This document shows positions 19,841 to 29,395 of a stretch of 64,000 nt of DNA, piece after piece. Position 1 is the stretch's first letter. Each line of letters starts with the position of its first letter. The position numbers were made by a program, and so were the translations under genes. Source of the DNA: Pseudomonas sp. IB20 (GTDB lineage Bacteria; Pseudomonadota; Gammaproteobacteria; Pseudomonadales; Pseudomonadaceae); contig NZ_CP046103.1 in assembly GCF_009707325.1 (NCBI RefSeq), positions 2,522,012 to 2,586,011 on the forward strand. Reading direction: 5' to 3'. Under the pieces are notes generated by a model that saw only the letters and a list, made by a program, of their open reading frames with translations, had not been told where the DNA came from and searched no databases.

Positions 19841-21487
19841 ATGGCCAACCCCCTCGACGACCCCTTGTATTACCTGCATAACTTCCGCCAAGTGCTGCAC
19901 TGGCTGGGGCAGCGCTATGCCGATTTGCTCGACGCGGACGAAGCGCATTTCATTCAGCAATTTGACAGGTTGCCGCAAGCGTCCCAGGCGTTATTGGTGC
20001 GCATGGTGATGCGCAAGGGCGTGCATTTTCGTGCGAGCAAACTCAATTACCTCGAGATCGGCTGCACCCGCGCCGCCGTGTTGGCGCTGGTGGAGCAGGG
20101 TTGGGTCAGTGACCAGGGCACGCTGTGCTTTGAGGCGCTGTTTGCGCTGCTGCAAAAAGGCGAAGTCCTCGCGGCCTTCAAGCCATGGATTGACCAGCCC
20201 AAGGCCAAGAAGGCCGACTGGCTGGAGCCGCTGGCTGCGCAGTTCCCGCAGCAACGCAGCTTTGCCCAGTGGTGCCCGGACCTCGGCGATGCGCTCTATA
20301 GCCTCACCGTGATGGACCTGTGCGACCGCCTGCGCCTGATGTTCTTCGGCAACCTGCATCAGGACTGGTCGGAATTCGTGCTGGCGGACCTGGGCATCTA
20401 CACCTATGAAAAAGTCGAGTTTTGCGCCGAGTCCCGTGGCCTGCGCACGCGTGACGACGTTGTGGGTTTTCTGTTTCTGCATCAATGCCAGCAGGCGTTT
20501 GAAACCGGTGAGGCGCTGGACGCTGTGCTGGCGCAAATCGCCACGCTGTCTACCGACAACCCGTGGCTGGAAAAACGCCGCGCCAAGTTGTTGTTTCAAA
20601 TCGGCCAGTATTGCGAACGCAGCGCCGAACTGGACATGGCGCAGCAGATCTACCGCCATTGCGCTTATCCCGGCGCGCGCTCGCGTCTGATTCGTGTGCT
20701 CGAGCGCCAGGAGGATTACGCCCAGGCCATGGCCCTGGCGTGCGCCGCGCAACAGGCGCCGGAAAGCGCCGCCGAGCAGCAACATCTGTTGCGAGTGCTG
20801 CCACGCCTGCGCCGTAAACTGGGCGAGCCGGCACTGCCCAAGGTCAAGCCGCGGCCCGTCACGCGCCTGGATTTGGCACTGCAAATTCCACAGCCGCTGA
20901 TGTCGGTGGAGTACTGCGTGCAGGCGCATCTGAGCGAGCCCGATGCACCGGTACATTACGTCGAGAATGGGCTGATTAACTCGCTGTTCGGGTTGTTGTG
21001 CTGGGAGGCGATATTTGCGCCATTGCCAGGCTCGTTTTTTCACCCGTTCCAGCGTGGGCCGGTGGACCTGCACAGCGAGGACTTTCATCAGCGCCGCGCT
21101 GTGTTGTTCGCCGCCTGCTTCGAGCAGTTGGGGGACGAGCGCTACAAGACCACCATCCTCCAGCGCTACGTGGACAAATGGGGCATTCAGTCGCCCTTCG
21201 TATTCTGGAACCTGCTCAGTGAAGAACTGTTGGAACAGGCCTTGGACTGTTTGCCCGCCGAACACCTGCGCTACTGGTTTGAGCGGCTTCTATTGGACAT
21301 TCGCGCCAACCGTGCCGGCATGCCCGACCTGATCCAGTTCTGGCCCGCGCAAAAGACCTACCGCATGATCGAGGTCAAAGGCCCCGGCGATCGCCTGCAA
21401 GACAACCAACTGCGCTGGCTGGAGTTCTGTGGCGAATACCAGATGCCGGTCACTGTCTGTTATGTACGCTGGGCGCAGCCCGCTTGA
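19841..21487 (+). CDS. VRR-NUC domain nuclease (FAN1-like)
   Basis: A 548-residue protein. The C-terminal VRR-NUC PD-(D/E)xK nuclease is recognisable from MPDLIQFW followed by MIEVKGPGDRLQDNQLRWL near residues 490-530, where Asp, Glu and Lys form the metal site. The N-terminal region carries the helical SAP-like and TPR-like architecture of FAN1 orthologues, enzymes that unhook DNA interstrand crosslinks. It overlaps the helicase gene by four bases, so the two are co-translated and likely act together in DNA repair. No clear Shine-Dalgarno site; the ATG at 19841 begins MANPLDDPLYYLHNFR, a plausible family start. Confidence 0.88.
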   Translation: MANPLDDPLYYLHNFRQVLHWLGQRYADLLDADEAHFIQQFDRLPQASQALLVRMVMRKGVHFRASKLNYLEIGCTRAAVLALVEQGWVSDQGTLCFEALFALLQKGEVLAAFKPWIDQPKAKKADWLEPLAAQFPQQRSFAQWCPDLGDALYSLTVMDLCDRLRLMFFGNLHQDWSEFVLADLGIYTYEKVEFCAESRGLRTRDDVVGFLFLHQCQQAFETGEALDAVLAQIATLSTDNPWLEKRRAKLLFQIGQYCERSAELDMAQQIYRHCAYPGARSRLIRVLERQEDYAQAMALACAAQQAPESAAEQQHLLRVLPRLRRKLGEPALPKVKPRPVTRLDLALQIPQPLMSVEYCVQAHLSEPDAPVHYVENGLINSLFGLLCWEAIFAPLPGSFFHPFQRGPVDLHSEDFHQRRAVLFAACFEQLGDERYKTTILQRYVDKWGIQSPFVFWNLLSEELLEQALDCLPAEHLRYWFERLLLDIRANRAGMPDLIQFWPAQKTYRMIEVKGPGDRLQDNQLRWLEFCGEYQMPVTVCYVRWAQPA

Positions 21488-23748
21488 GCTACAGCGTTGC
21501 GGTGCGAGCGCTGTGTGAGTTCACCGCCAAGGTCGGCGACCTCGACCTGCGCTTCACGCCGTCGCCCAGCGCCCAGGAAGGCATTGTCGGCCACCGCACC
21601 GTGGCCTCGCGGCGCAGCGCGCACTATCAGAACGAAGTGGCCCTGGAGGGTGAATACCAGCAGCTCAAGGTGCGGGGCAGGGCGGACGGCTACGACCCCG
21701 ACAGCAATCGCCTGGAAGAGGTAAAAACCTATCGCGGCGACCTCGACGCCCAGCCGGCCAACCATCGGCAACTGCATTGGGCCCAAGTCAAGGTGTACGG
21801 CTGGCTGATGTGCCAAAAGCTCGGCCTTAGCGAAATCGACCTGGCGCTGGTGTACTTCGACATCGTCGGCGAAGGCGAAACCCTGCTCAACCAGCACTTT
21901 CAGGCGGCCGACCTCGAACGGTTTTTCAACCAGCAATGCGCGCTGTTCCTGGGGTGGGCGCACCAGGAAATGCAGCACCGCGACGCACGCAACAGCGCCG
22001 CGCAAACCCTGGCGTTTCCCCATGCCGACTTTCGCCCGGGCCAGCGCGCGCTGGCCGAGTCGGTTTACAAGGCTGTCAGCACCGGCCGCTGCCTGATGGC
22101 CCAGGCGCCCACTGGCATCGGCAAGACCGTGGGCACGATCTTCCCGCTGCTCAAGGCCCTGGCGCCGCAGCAACTGGACAAAGTGTTGTTCCTCACCGCC
22201 AAGACCCCGGGGCGCAAGTTGGCACTGGATGCCGCCCAAGTGCTGTACGACAGCAGCCCCGACTTGCCGCTGCGCGTGCTCGAATTGGTGGCGCGGGACA
22301 AAGCCTGTGAACACCTGGACAAAGCCTGCCACGGCGACTCCTGCCCGTTGGCCAAGGGCTTTTACGATCGCCTGCCGGCCGCGCGCACGGCGGCTTCCCA
22401 GGTGCGCCTGCTCGACCAGCGCAATCTGCGCGAGGTGGCCCTGGCCCATGACGTTTGCCCGTATTACCTGAGCCAGGAAATGGCGCGCTGGGTCGACCTG
22501 GTGGTCGCTGACTACAACTACTATTTCGACTTTGGTGCCATGCTGTTCGGCTTGGCCCAGCTGAACCAATGGCGCGCCGCCGTGCTGGTGGACGAAGCCC
22601 ACAACCTGGTGGAGCGTGCGCGTTCGATGTACAGCGCCAGCCTCGACCAATACAGCCTCAAGACCCTGCGCGATATCGCACCTGAGCCATTGAAGAAACC
22701 CTTGCAACGCCTCAACCGCGAATGGAACGCCCTGCACAAGGACCAGCTCGCGCCGTACCAGGCTTATGCCAACAAGCCCGACAAACTCCTCCAGGCCCTG
22801 AGCCTGTGTGCCAGCGCCATGGGCGACTACTTCAACGACCACCCCGAAGCCCTCAGTGGCGACCTGCAAGCGTTCTATTTCGAGGCGCTGCAATTTGCCA
22901 AGGTCGCCGAGCTGTTCAACGAACACTTCATCTTTGATATCAGCAAGCGCCAGTTCAGTGGCAAGCGCAGTGCTTCGACCCTGTGTCTGCGCAACGTAGT
23001 GCCCGCCGAATTTATCCGCCCCAGGCTGACCGCCGCGCGCAGCAGCGTGCTGTTCTCCGCGACCTTGAGCCCTCGGCACTATTACGCCGACTTGCTCGGC
23101 CTGCCGGCGGACACCGCGTGGGTCGATGTGGAATCGCCGTTCAAGGCCGAGCAATTGCAGGTGCGCATCATCGATGCGATTTCGACGCGGTTTGTGCATC
23201 GCCAAGCCTCGCTGGCGCCAATCGTCGAACTGATCGCCGCGCAATTCGCGCAACGGCCCGGCAATTACCTGGCGTTTTTTTCAAGTTTCGATTACCTGCA
23301 ACAAGTGGCGCAGTTGATGGCCGAGCGACACCCGCACATTGCACTGTGGTTGCAGTCACGCGGGATGGCCGAGGCCGAACGGCAAGCATTCCTGGATCAG
23401 TTCACCCAGCACAGTCAGGGCATCGGCTTTGCCGTACTGGGCGGCGCGTTCGGCGAAGGCATTGATCTGCCGGGCGCGCGCTTGATCGGGGCGTTTATCG
23501 CCACACTCGGGTTGCCGCAACTGAACCCGATCAACGAACAGATGAAAGCGCGCATGGCCTCGATCTTCGGCTCCGGTTACGACTACACCTACCTGTACCC
23601 CGGCATTCAGAAAGTGGTGCAGGCGGCGGGTAGGGTGATTCGTAGCCAGCAGGACGAGGGTGTGGTGATGTTGATTGATGACCGCTTTGGCGAGGCGCGG
23701 GTGCGGCAGTTGTTGCCGCGCTGGTGGGCGCCCGTCACTCAAGCGTGA
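21484..23748 (+). CDS. XPD/DinG-like superfamily 2 DNA helicase
   Basis: A 754-residue helicase with Walker A QAPTGIGKTVGTIF, DEAH box LVDEAHNLVERAR and motif VI QAAGRVIRSQQDEG. Four cysteines between motifs I and II (KACEH, KACHG, DSCPL, DVCPYY) fit the 4Fe-4S cluster of the XPD/DinG/Rad3 group. Residues 1-180 contain a PD-(D/E)xK-like segment (LEEVKTYRGDL), suggesting an additional nuclease or RecB-like domain. The start at 21484 is TTG overlapping the nuclease stop as TTGA. With the FAN1-like partner it suggests a nuclease-helicase repair complex. Confidence 0.87.
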   Translation: MSYSVAVRALCEFTAKVGDLDLRFTPSPSAQEGIVGHRTVASRRSAHYQNEVALEGEYQQLKVRGRADGYDPDSNRLEEVKTYRGDLDAQPANHRQLHWAQVKVYGWLMCQKLGLSEIDLALVYFDIVGEGETLLNQHFQAADLERFFNQQCALFLGWAHQEMQHRDARNSAAQTLAFPHADFRPGQRALAESVYKAVSTGRCLMAQAPTGIGKTVGTIFPLLKALAPQQLDKVLFLTAKTPGRKLALDAAQVLYDSSPDLPLRVLELVARDKACEHLDKACHGDSCPLAKGFYDRLPAARTAASQVRLLDQRNLREVALAHDVCPYYLSQEMARWVDLVVADYNYYFDFGAMLFGLAQLNQWRAAVLVDEAHNLVERARSMYSASLDQYSLKTLRDIAPEPLKKPLQRLNREWNALHKDQLAPYQAYANKPDKLLQALSLCASAMGDYFNDHPEALSGDLQAFYFEALQFAKVAELFNEHFIFDISKRQFSGKRSASTLCLRNVVPAEFIRPRLTAARSSVLFSATLSPRHYYADLLGLPADTAWVDVESPFKAEQLQVRIIDAISTRFVHRQASLAPIVELIAAQFAQRPGNYLAFFSSFDYLQQVAQLMAERHPHIALWLQSRGMAEAERQAFLDQFTQHSQGIGFAVLGGAFGEGIDLPGARLIGAFIATLGLPQLNPINEQMKARMASIFGSGYDYTYLYPGIQKVVQAAGRVIRSQQDEGVVMLIDDRFGEARVRQLLPRWWAPVTQA

Positions 23749-23811
23749 CGCCGCTCAGTTGTTCGCTCAGCGCCCAGAGCTGTTCGGCTTGCCGGCACAA
23801 GGAAGCCAGTG

Positions 23812-24753
23812 ATGAGCGATATCCAGCACGAGAGGATCCAGGTCAACGGTATTGAGTTAAGCGTTCACATCGCCGGCCCCGAGCATGGCCAGCCTATCTG
23901 GCTGCTGCACGGGTTTCCTGAGTGTTGGCATTCCTGGCGCGAGCAGATTCCCGCGCTGGTCGCTGCCGGGTATCGGGTGTTCGTGCCTGAAATGCGTGGC
24001 TACGGCGAATCGAGTGCGCCTGCCGGGATCGCCGATTACGACTTACTGACGCTGTGCGCCGATATTCAACAGGCCATGAACCATTTCGGCCATCAACCGG
24101 TGGTGATGGTCGGCCATGACTGGGGCGCCGTGGTGGCGTGGCACCTCGCATTGCTCGAACCCGCGCGGGTCAGCCGCTTGATTACGATGTCGGTGCCGTT
24201 TGCCGGACGTGCCCGGCGCCCGGTAATCGAAATCATGCGTGAGCTGTATGCCGACCGCTTCAACTACATCCTGTATTTCCAGGAACCGGGCGTAGCCGAG
24301 CGGGAACTGGATGCCGACATCGAACGCACGCTGCGGCTGTTCATGCAGGATCAGGATGTGTTCCTGCAGAAGAAGCCGGCTAACGCCACCTTGCTCGAAG
24401 GCGTCTCGGCCCCCGGCACACTGCCGCCGTGGTGTGCTCAAGCGGACTTGGACGTTTACGTGCAAACCTTCAGCAAGCACGGTTTTCGCGGCGCGCTGAA
24501 CTGGTATCGCAACTTCGAGCGCAACTGGCAGCGCACCGAGTGCCTGGCGGGCCAGCAAGTGCTGCAACCCACGTTGTTCCTGATTGGCGACCGCGACCCG
24601 GTCGGTGTGTTCGAAGCCCACACCCTCAAGCGCATGCCCGACGCAGTGCCCAACCTGCAACAGCAGGTGTTGGCCAACTGCGGTCACTGGGTCCAGAACG
24701 AGCAGGCCCAGCGGGTCAACGCGCTGATGCTCGCGTTTCTAGCGAGAACCTGA
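23812..24753 (+). CDS. Alpha/beta hydrolase, epoxide hydrolase-like
   Basis: A 313-residue alpha/beta hydrolase. The oxyanion motif HGFPECWHSW (about residue 31) and nucleophile elbow VGHDWGA with Asp, not Ser, are characteristic of epoxide hydrolases and haloalkane dehalogenases; NYILYFQEPG in the cap supplies a candidate proton-donating Tyr, and NCGHWVQNEQ the catalytic His. No signal peptide. GGAAG precedes ATG 23812. The 3' end overlaps the convergent kinase gene by 38 bases. Substrate unknown. Confidence 0.85.
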   Translation: MSDIQHERIQVNGIELSVHIAGPEHGQPIWLLHGFPECWHSWREQIPALVAAGYRVFVPEMRGYGESSAPAGIADYDLLTLCADIQQAMNHFGHQPVVMVGHDWGAVVAWHLALLEPARVSRLITMSVPFAGRARRPVIEIMRELYADRFNYILYFQEPGVAERELDADIERTLRLFMQDQDVFLQKKPANATLLEGVSAPGTLPPWCAQADLDVYVQTFSKHGFRGALNWYRNFERNWQRTECLAGQQVLQPTLFLIGDRDPVGVFEAHTLKRMPDAVPNLQQQVLANCGHWVQNEQAQRVNALMLAFLART

Positions 24754-26182
24754 AGGTCGCGCCATGCCCGGGGCGGTCCACCAGTTGGATGCTGCGCCCG
24801 TGTAATTGCAGGATACGGTGCACGATGCGCAGGCCCAGGCCGCCATCGCGGCGCGCACCGCCGATGGTGAACGCGCGCAGGAACAAGCCATCGCGCAGCT
24901 CGGCATCAATGCCTGGGCCACTGTCACTGACGGTGACCGCCACACTGTTGGCCTCGGGTGACAGGATCACTTCGACTTCACCGTTTAGCGGTGTGTGACG
25001 CAAAGCGTTATCAAGCAGGTTGGTCAGCACGCGTTCGATCAAGCCCAGGTCGGCCAGTACTGTCGGCACCTGGCGCGGCAGGGTGGCGATAAGCTTGATG
25101 GACCGGGCTTCGGCGGTGAGTTCGAATTTCTGGAAGATGTCCTGCACCAGGTCCGGCAGTGAAAAGCCTTCGATCACCGGCTGCACGAAACCATGTTCCA
25201 GGCGCACCAGCTCCAGCAATGACTGGGCCAGCCCGCCGACCTTACGGCTTTGGTCCAGGGCGATGCCCAGGTAACGCCGGCGCTCTTCGGGGCTGAGGCT
25301 GGCGTCCTTGAGGCTCAGGGTTTCCAGGTAACCGTGCAGTGACGCCAGCGGCGTGCGCAGGTCGTGGGAAATATTCGCGACCATTTCCCTGCGTTCCTGA
25401 TCCTGTTGGGTGATGGCGCGCCATTGCTCGCCCAGGCGGTTTTCCATTTGTACGAAGGCGTGGTCGAGCACAGCGATTTCATCGCCGCTGTCGAGTTTGG
25501 GGCGGTTGATTTGCGCGGGTTCGGGCGCGCCGTTGATGTCGAACTGGCCGACCTTGTCGGTCAACTGGCGCAGCGGTCGGGTGATCCAGGCGAAGGCAAT
25601 CAGGCCGGCCAACAGGCAGAGCAGGGCGACCAGGCCGATGGACCACAGGGCGATTTTCAACGCCATGCCCGTGGCATCTTTGGCGTCATACACGTCGTGG
25701 GCTTCGCCCAGCAGCACCACGTACAAGAATCCGGTTTGCTGGCCGTTGGCTTTGAGCGGCGCGGCGCTGAACACCTTGCGCCCATCGACGCTGCGCGGGT
25801 CGTCGCCGAGGATCGGCAGCATCGCGCCGCTCAAGAAGCGCCGAATCGGCGCCAGATCGACCTTGTCGCGCAGCAAATGCCCTGCGGGTGCGGCATTCCC
25901 GACCACGCGCCCGTCGATATCGAGCAAGTACACCTCGACACTGGGGTTGACCAGCATCAACTGGCTGAACAGGTTGCGTACTGCGTCGGGCTTGAGGCCG
26001 TCGGCGTCCATCAGTTGCGTGTCGCGGGCGATGTGCGCCGCCAGGTCGCGGGACAGGCCTTGCACCACTTCCAGTTCGTGCATGTGGTTGGAGCGCACCT
26101 GCAGCCATGCCGAGGTGCCGCTGCAGATCACCAGCAACACGGCGAACACCACCGACAGGCGCTGGGTCAGGGTCAGTTTCAT
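24716..26182 (-). CDS. Sensor histidine kinase of the msr-linked two-component system
   Basis: A 488-residue membrane kinase: first membrane span about residues 10-30, a periplasmic sensor of about 130 residues (VEVYLLDIDGRVVG), second span about 165-190, HAMP, HisKA with ANISHDLRTPLASLHG, and HATPase_c with LLDNALRHT, SDSGPGID and GGLGLRIV. Its ATG overlaps the response regulator stop as ATGA. The pair is divergent from msrB-dipZ-msrA. In E. coli the HprSR system controls periplasmic methionine sulfoxide reductase; an analogous redox role here is inference. Confidence 0.88.
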   Translation of the reverse strand: MKLTLTQRLSVVFAVLLVICSGTSAWLQVRSNHMHELEVVQGLSRDLAAHIARDTQLMDADGLKPDAVRNLFSQLMLVNPSVEVYLLDIDGRVVGNAAPAGHLLRDKVDLAPIRRFLSGAMLPILGDDPRSVDGRKVFSAAPLKANGQQTGFLYVVLLGEAHDVYDAKDATGMALKIALWSIGLVALLCLLAGLIAFAWITRPLRQLTDKVGQFDINGAPEPAQINRPKLDSGDEIAVLDHAFVQMENRLGEQWRAITQQDQERREMVANISHDLRTPLASLHGYLETLSLKDASLSPEERRRYLGIALDQSRKVGGLAQSLLELVRLEHGFVQPVIEGFSLPDLVQDIFQKFELTAEARSIKLIATLPRQVPTVLADLGLIERVLTNLLDNALRHTPLNGEVEVILSPEANSVAVTVSDSGPGIDAELRDGLFLRAFTIGGARRDGGLGLRIVHRILQLHGRSIQLVDRPGHGATFRFSLETRASAR

Positions 26183-26889
26183 GGCGAACTCTCGGCAAAC
26201 TTGTAGCCCCGACCCCACACCGTGAGGATGAGCACCGGGTTGGCCGGGTCGGCCTCGACCTTGGCGCGCAGGCGGTTGATGTGGGTGTTCACGGTGTGTT
26301 CATAACCTTCGTGGCTGTAGCCCCACACGGCGTTGAGCAGGTCCATGCGCGAGAAGACTTTGCCCGGCTGGCGCGCGAAGAAATACAGCAGGTCGAATTC
26401 CCGTGGCGTGAGGTCCAGGCGCTGGCCTTGCAGGGTGGCGTCGCGGGTCAGCGGGTTGATGAACAGCTGGCCGAGGTCGAGGCTGCCGGCGTCCATCTTC
26501 AAGTTGCGCGCCATGGCATCAACCCGGCGCAGCAGCGCCTTGACCCGCGCCACCAACTCCGGCATCGAAAACGGCTTGGCCAGGTAGTCATCGGCGCCCA
26601 GTTCCAGGCCAAGAATGCGGTGCAATTCACTGGAGCGTGCGCTGGTGATGATGATCGGTGTGTAGCGCGTCATGGCGCGGGCACGGCGGCAGATTTCCAG
26701 GCCGTCGACGCCGGGCAGCATCAGGTCGAGGATCAGCGCGTCCCAGCCGCCTTGCTCGAGCAGGCGCAGGCCTTCGTTGCCATCGGCGCTGTGCACCACC
26801 TCAAACTGCTCGTCGCGCAGGTGCAGGCAGATCAAGTCGGCAATATGGGCATCGTCCTCGACCACGAGGACACGTTTGGGCTGATCCAT
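26179..26889 (-). CDS. OmpR-family response regulator
   Basis: A 236-residue regulator: REC domain with acidic pocket (VVEDDAH) and phospho-acceptor Asp in LILDLMLPGVDG, Lys in YLAKPFSMPEL, then a winged-helix DNA-binding domain (LTPREFDLLYFFARQPG, EHTVNTHINRLRAKVE). First gene of the regulator-kinase operon, transcribed away from msrB, with about 140 bases between the two starts that should hold both promoters. Confidence 0.92.
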   Translation of the reverse strand: MDQPKRVLVVEDDAHIADLICLHLRDEQFEVVHSADGNEGLRLLEQGGWDALILDLMLPGVDGLEICRRARAMTRYTPIIITSARSSELHRILGLELGADDYLAKPFSMPELVARVKALLRRVDAMARNLKMDAGSLDLGQLFINPLTRDATLQGQRLDLTPREFDLLYFFARQPGKVFSRMDLLNAVWGYSHEGYEHTVNTHINRLRAKVEADPANPVLILTVWGRGYKFAESSP

Positions 26890-27027
26890 GCTGAAAACCT
26901 TTAAAAACCTTCGCTTGTAGTCCGCGCATTGTGCGGGTTTTGCAACAGTGTAGTTATCACGAATTGTTTAACTCTGCGTGAGGATTTCGCGACCACCCAA
27001 GGCCCAGGATGACCCCATTGCAAGAGA

Positions 27028-27528
27028 CTGTACTCACGCCGACAAATACTGCTAGCCACTGGCGGCCTGGGTGTCGCCGTCCTGGCCGGCGGCCTGCTCA
27101 AACACCTCAACATGGTCACCGAAGCCGAAGCCGCCGAAACCTTCGAAGTCACCCACACCGAGGCCCAATGGCGCAGCCTGCTAAGCGCCGAGCAATTCGC
27201 CGTGCTGCGCGAGGAGGGCACCGAACGCCCTTACACCAGCCCACTCAACGATGAACACCGCACCGGCACCTTTGCCTGTGCCGGCTGCGCCTTACCGCTG
27301 TTTTCCTCAAGCACCAAGTTCGACAGCCACACCGGCTGGCCAAGCTTCTGGCAGCCGCTGGACAACGCCGTCGCCAGCCACGTCGACACTTCCTACGGCG
27401 TGGTGCGCAAGGAAATTCACTGCCGCCGGTGCGGCGGTCACCAAGGGCATGTATTTGACGACGGCCCGGCACCTACCGGCCTACGTTATTGCATGAATGG
27501 CGTGGCCATGACGTTCACGGCGGTTTAA
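27028..27528 (+). CDS. msrB: Methionine-R-sulfoxide reductase MsrB with probable Tat signal
   Basis: MsrB domain with zinc CXXC pairs (FACAGCALP and CRRCGGHQGH), HTGWPSFWQP and catalytic Cys in LRYCMNGVAM. The first conventional in-frame ATG is 27112, giving 138 residues, but it has no ribosome site and the frame is open upstream into SRRQILLATGGLGVAVLAG, a twin-arginine-like signal and hydrophobic segment. I therefore extend to a CTG codon at 27028 (166 residues). A better-placed ATG at 27009 lies in another frame, so a small indel near 27010-27030 is an alternative explanation. Export would put the reductase beside DipZ and the secreted MsrA downstream. Confidence 0.8.
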   Translation: MYSRRQILLATGGLGVAVLAGGLLKHLNMVTEAEAAETFEVTHTEAQWRSLLSAEQFAVLREEGTERPYTSPLNDEHRTGTFACAGCALPLFSSSTKFDSHTGWPSFWQPLDNAVASHVDTSYGVVRKEIHCRRCGGHQGHVFDDGPAPTGLRYCMNGVAMTFTAV

Positions 27529-27563
27529 GCCGATGTTTTCTTACACCTATAAGGGTCGATCCC

Positions 27564-29324
27564 ATGTGGCTTCTGGTTCTCGCGTATCTGGGCGGCGTGC
27601 TGACAATTGTCAGCCCGTGCATCCTGCCTGTTCTGCCTTTTGTCTTCGCTCGCACCGGGCAGCCGTTTATGCGCAGTGGCTTGCCGCTGTTAGCGGGGAT
27701 GGCGGTGACGTTCGCCCTGGTGGCCTCACTGGCGGCAGTGGGCGGCGGTTGGGTGGTGCAAGTCAATCAATACGGGCGCTGGCTCGCGTTGCTGTGCGTT
27801 GCCCTGTTCGGGCTCACGCTGCTGCTGCCGCAACTGTCGGAACGCCTGACGCGGCCATTGGTAGCCGCCGGCAGTCGCCTGTCCGAAGCCGCTGGGGCCG
27901 ATGCCAAACCGCGTCCGGGCGCCTCGTTCCTGATCGGCGTGGCCACCGGTTTGCTCTGGGCACCGTGCGCCGGGCCTATCCTGGGGCTGGTGCTCACCGG
28001 CGCGGCGCTACAGGGCGCCAGCATCGGTACGACCTTACTGTTGCTGGCCTACGCCGCCGGAGCTGCCACGTCCCTGGCCTTGGCACTGTTGGTCGGCGGT
28101 AAAGTCTTTGGCTTTATGAAGCGCTCCCTCGGTGCCGGTGAATGGCTGCGCCGTGGCCTTGGCGCGCTGATGTTGGCCGGTGTGGCCGCCATCGCCCTGG
28201 GCCTGGACACCGGCGTGCTGGCGCGCGTGTCGACGGCCTCCACCGGTGGCCTGGAACAAAGCCTGGTGGACACACTCAGCGCCAAGCCTGAGCAGAAGGG
28301 CGGAGCGATGATGGCCGGCGGCGCAATGATGGCGGCCGCCAACCACAACGACGCGCTGCCGATCGAAGGCACGCTGCCGTCGCTGGATGGCGCTGTGCAA
28401 TGGCTCAACAGCCCGCCACTGACCGCCCAAGCGCTGAAAGGCAAAGTGGTGCTGGTGGATTTCTGGACCTACTCCTGCATCAACTGCCTGCGCAGCTTGC
28501 CCTACGTCAAAGCTTGGGCCGAGAAATACCGCGACCAAGGCTTGGTGGTGATCGGTGTACACGCCCCGGAATTCGCCTTTGAGCGCGACGTGGGCAACGT
28601 CACCCAAGCCATGAAGGATTTGGGCATCACCTACCCGGTGGCGATCGACAACAACTACAAAGTCTGGCGCGCGTTCAACAACCAGTACTGGCCGGCGCAT
28701 TACTTTGCCGATGCCAAGGGCCAGATCCGCTATCACCACTTTGGCGAAGGCGATTACGCCGAGTCGGAGCGGGTTATTCAGCAGCTGCTGCGTGAAGCCG
28801 GTGCAACAAACGTTGCCGGCGGCCTGATCGAGGCCGACGCCAAGGGCGTGCAGCAAGCGCCGGACATGAACGAAGTGCAGTCGCCTGAAACCTACCTGGG
28901 CTTCCAGCGTGCGCAAAACTTCGTCACCACCGCCACTTTGGGCACCGACAAGGTGGTGGATTACCCGGCCGCCAGCAACCTGGCCCTGAACAACTGGACC
29001 CTGCAAGGCCAATGGAACGTCGGCGGCCAACAAGCCGCCCTCGACCAGGCCGGCGGGCGCATCGTCTACCGCTTCCACGCCCGTGACCTGCACCTGGTGC
29101 TGGGCCCGGGTGCCGATGGCAATCCGGTGCGTTTCAACGTGACGATTGACGGCCAGGCCCCAGGCGCCGCCCACGGCACCGATGTGGCGCCGGATGGCAG
29201 CGGTACGGTGACCGAACAACGCCTGTACCAGCTGGTACGCCAGCCCGCCGGGGTCAAGGACCGCACTTTCAGTATCGAATTTCTCGACCCGCACGTGTCG
29301 GCGTATGCCTTCACCTTCGGCTAA
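27564..29324 (+). CDS. dipZ: DipZ-like thiol reductant exporter (CcdA plus thioredoxin plus C-terminal domain)
   Basis: A 586-residue protein. Residues 1-230 form a CcdA-type membrane domain with its redox cysteines in VSPCILPVLPF and LWAPCAGPI; about 295-440 form a periplasmic thioredoxin/TlpA-like domain with active site YSCINCLRSLPY; the last 140 residues match the beta-rich C-terminal domain of mycobacterial-type DipZ. Such proteins carry electrons from cytosolic thioredoxin to periplasmic partners. ATG 27564 follows AAGGG. Location between msrB and msrA suggests it recharges both reductases. Confidence 0.9.
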   Translation: MWLLVLAYLGGVLTIVSPCILPVLPFVFARTGQPFMRSGLPLLAGMAVTFALVASLAAVGGGWVVQVNQYGRWLALLCVALFGLTLLLPQLSERLTRPLVAAGSRLSEAAGADAKPRPGASFLIGVATGLLWAPCAGPILGLVLTGAALQGASIGTTLLLLAYAAGAATSLALALLVGGKVFGFMKRSLGAGEWLRRGLGALMLAGVAAIALGLDTGVLARVSTASTGGLEQSLVDTLSAKPEQKGGAMMAGGAMMAAANHNDALPIEGTLPSLDGAVQWLNSPPLTAQALKGKVVLVDFWTYSCINCLRSLPYVKAWAEKYRDQGLVVIGVHAPEFAFERDVGNVTQAMKDLGITYPVAIDNNYKVWRAFNNQYWPAHYFADAKGQIRYHHFGEGDYAESERVIQQLLREAGATNVAGGLIEADAKGVQQAPDMNEVQSPETYLGFQRAQNFVTTATLGTDKVVDYPAASNLALNNWTLQGQWNVGGQQAALDQAGGRIVYRFHARDLHLVLGPGADGNPVRFNVTIDGQAPGAAHGTDVAPDGSGTVTEQRLYQLVRQPAGVKDRTFSIEFLDPHVSAYAFTFG

Positions 29325-29395
29325 CCCATCAATCCGAAAACCGCTATCGCAGGCAAGCCAGCGCCCACATTCAACCGTGTTCTGGAGTGAGTTTA

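Noticed and set aside
21460..23253. A 597-codon minus-strand ORF opposite the helicase
   Set aside because: Same reason; no motif, while the plus strand carries complete helicase motifs.
19841..23748. The nuclease-helicase pair as a prophage or restriction island
   Set aside because: No integrase, att repeats, methylase or composition change is seen, and flanks are ordinary chromosomal genes.
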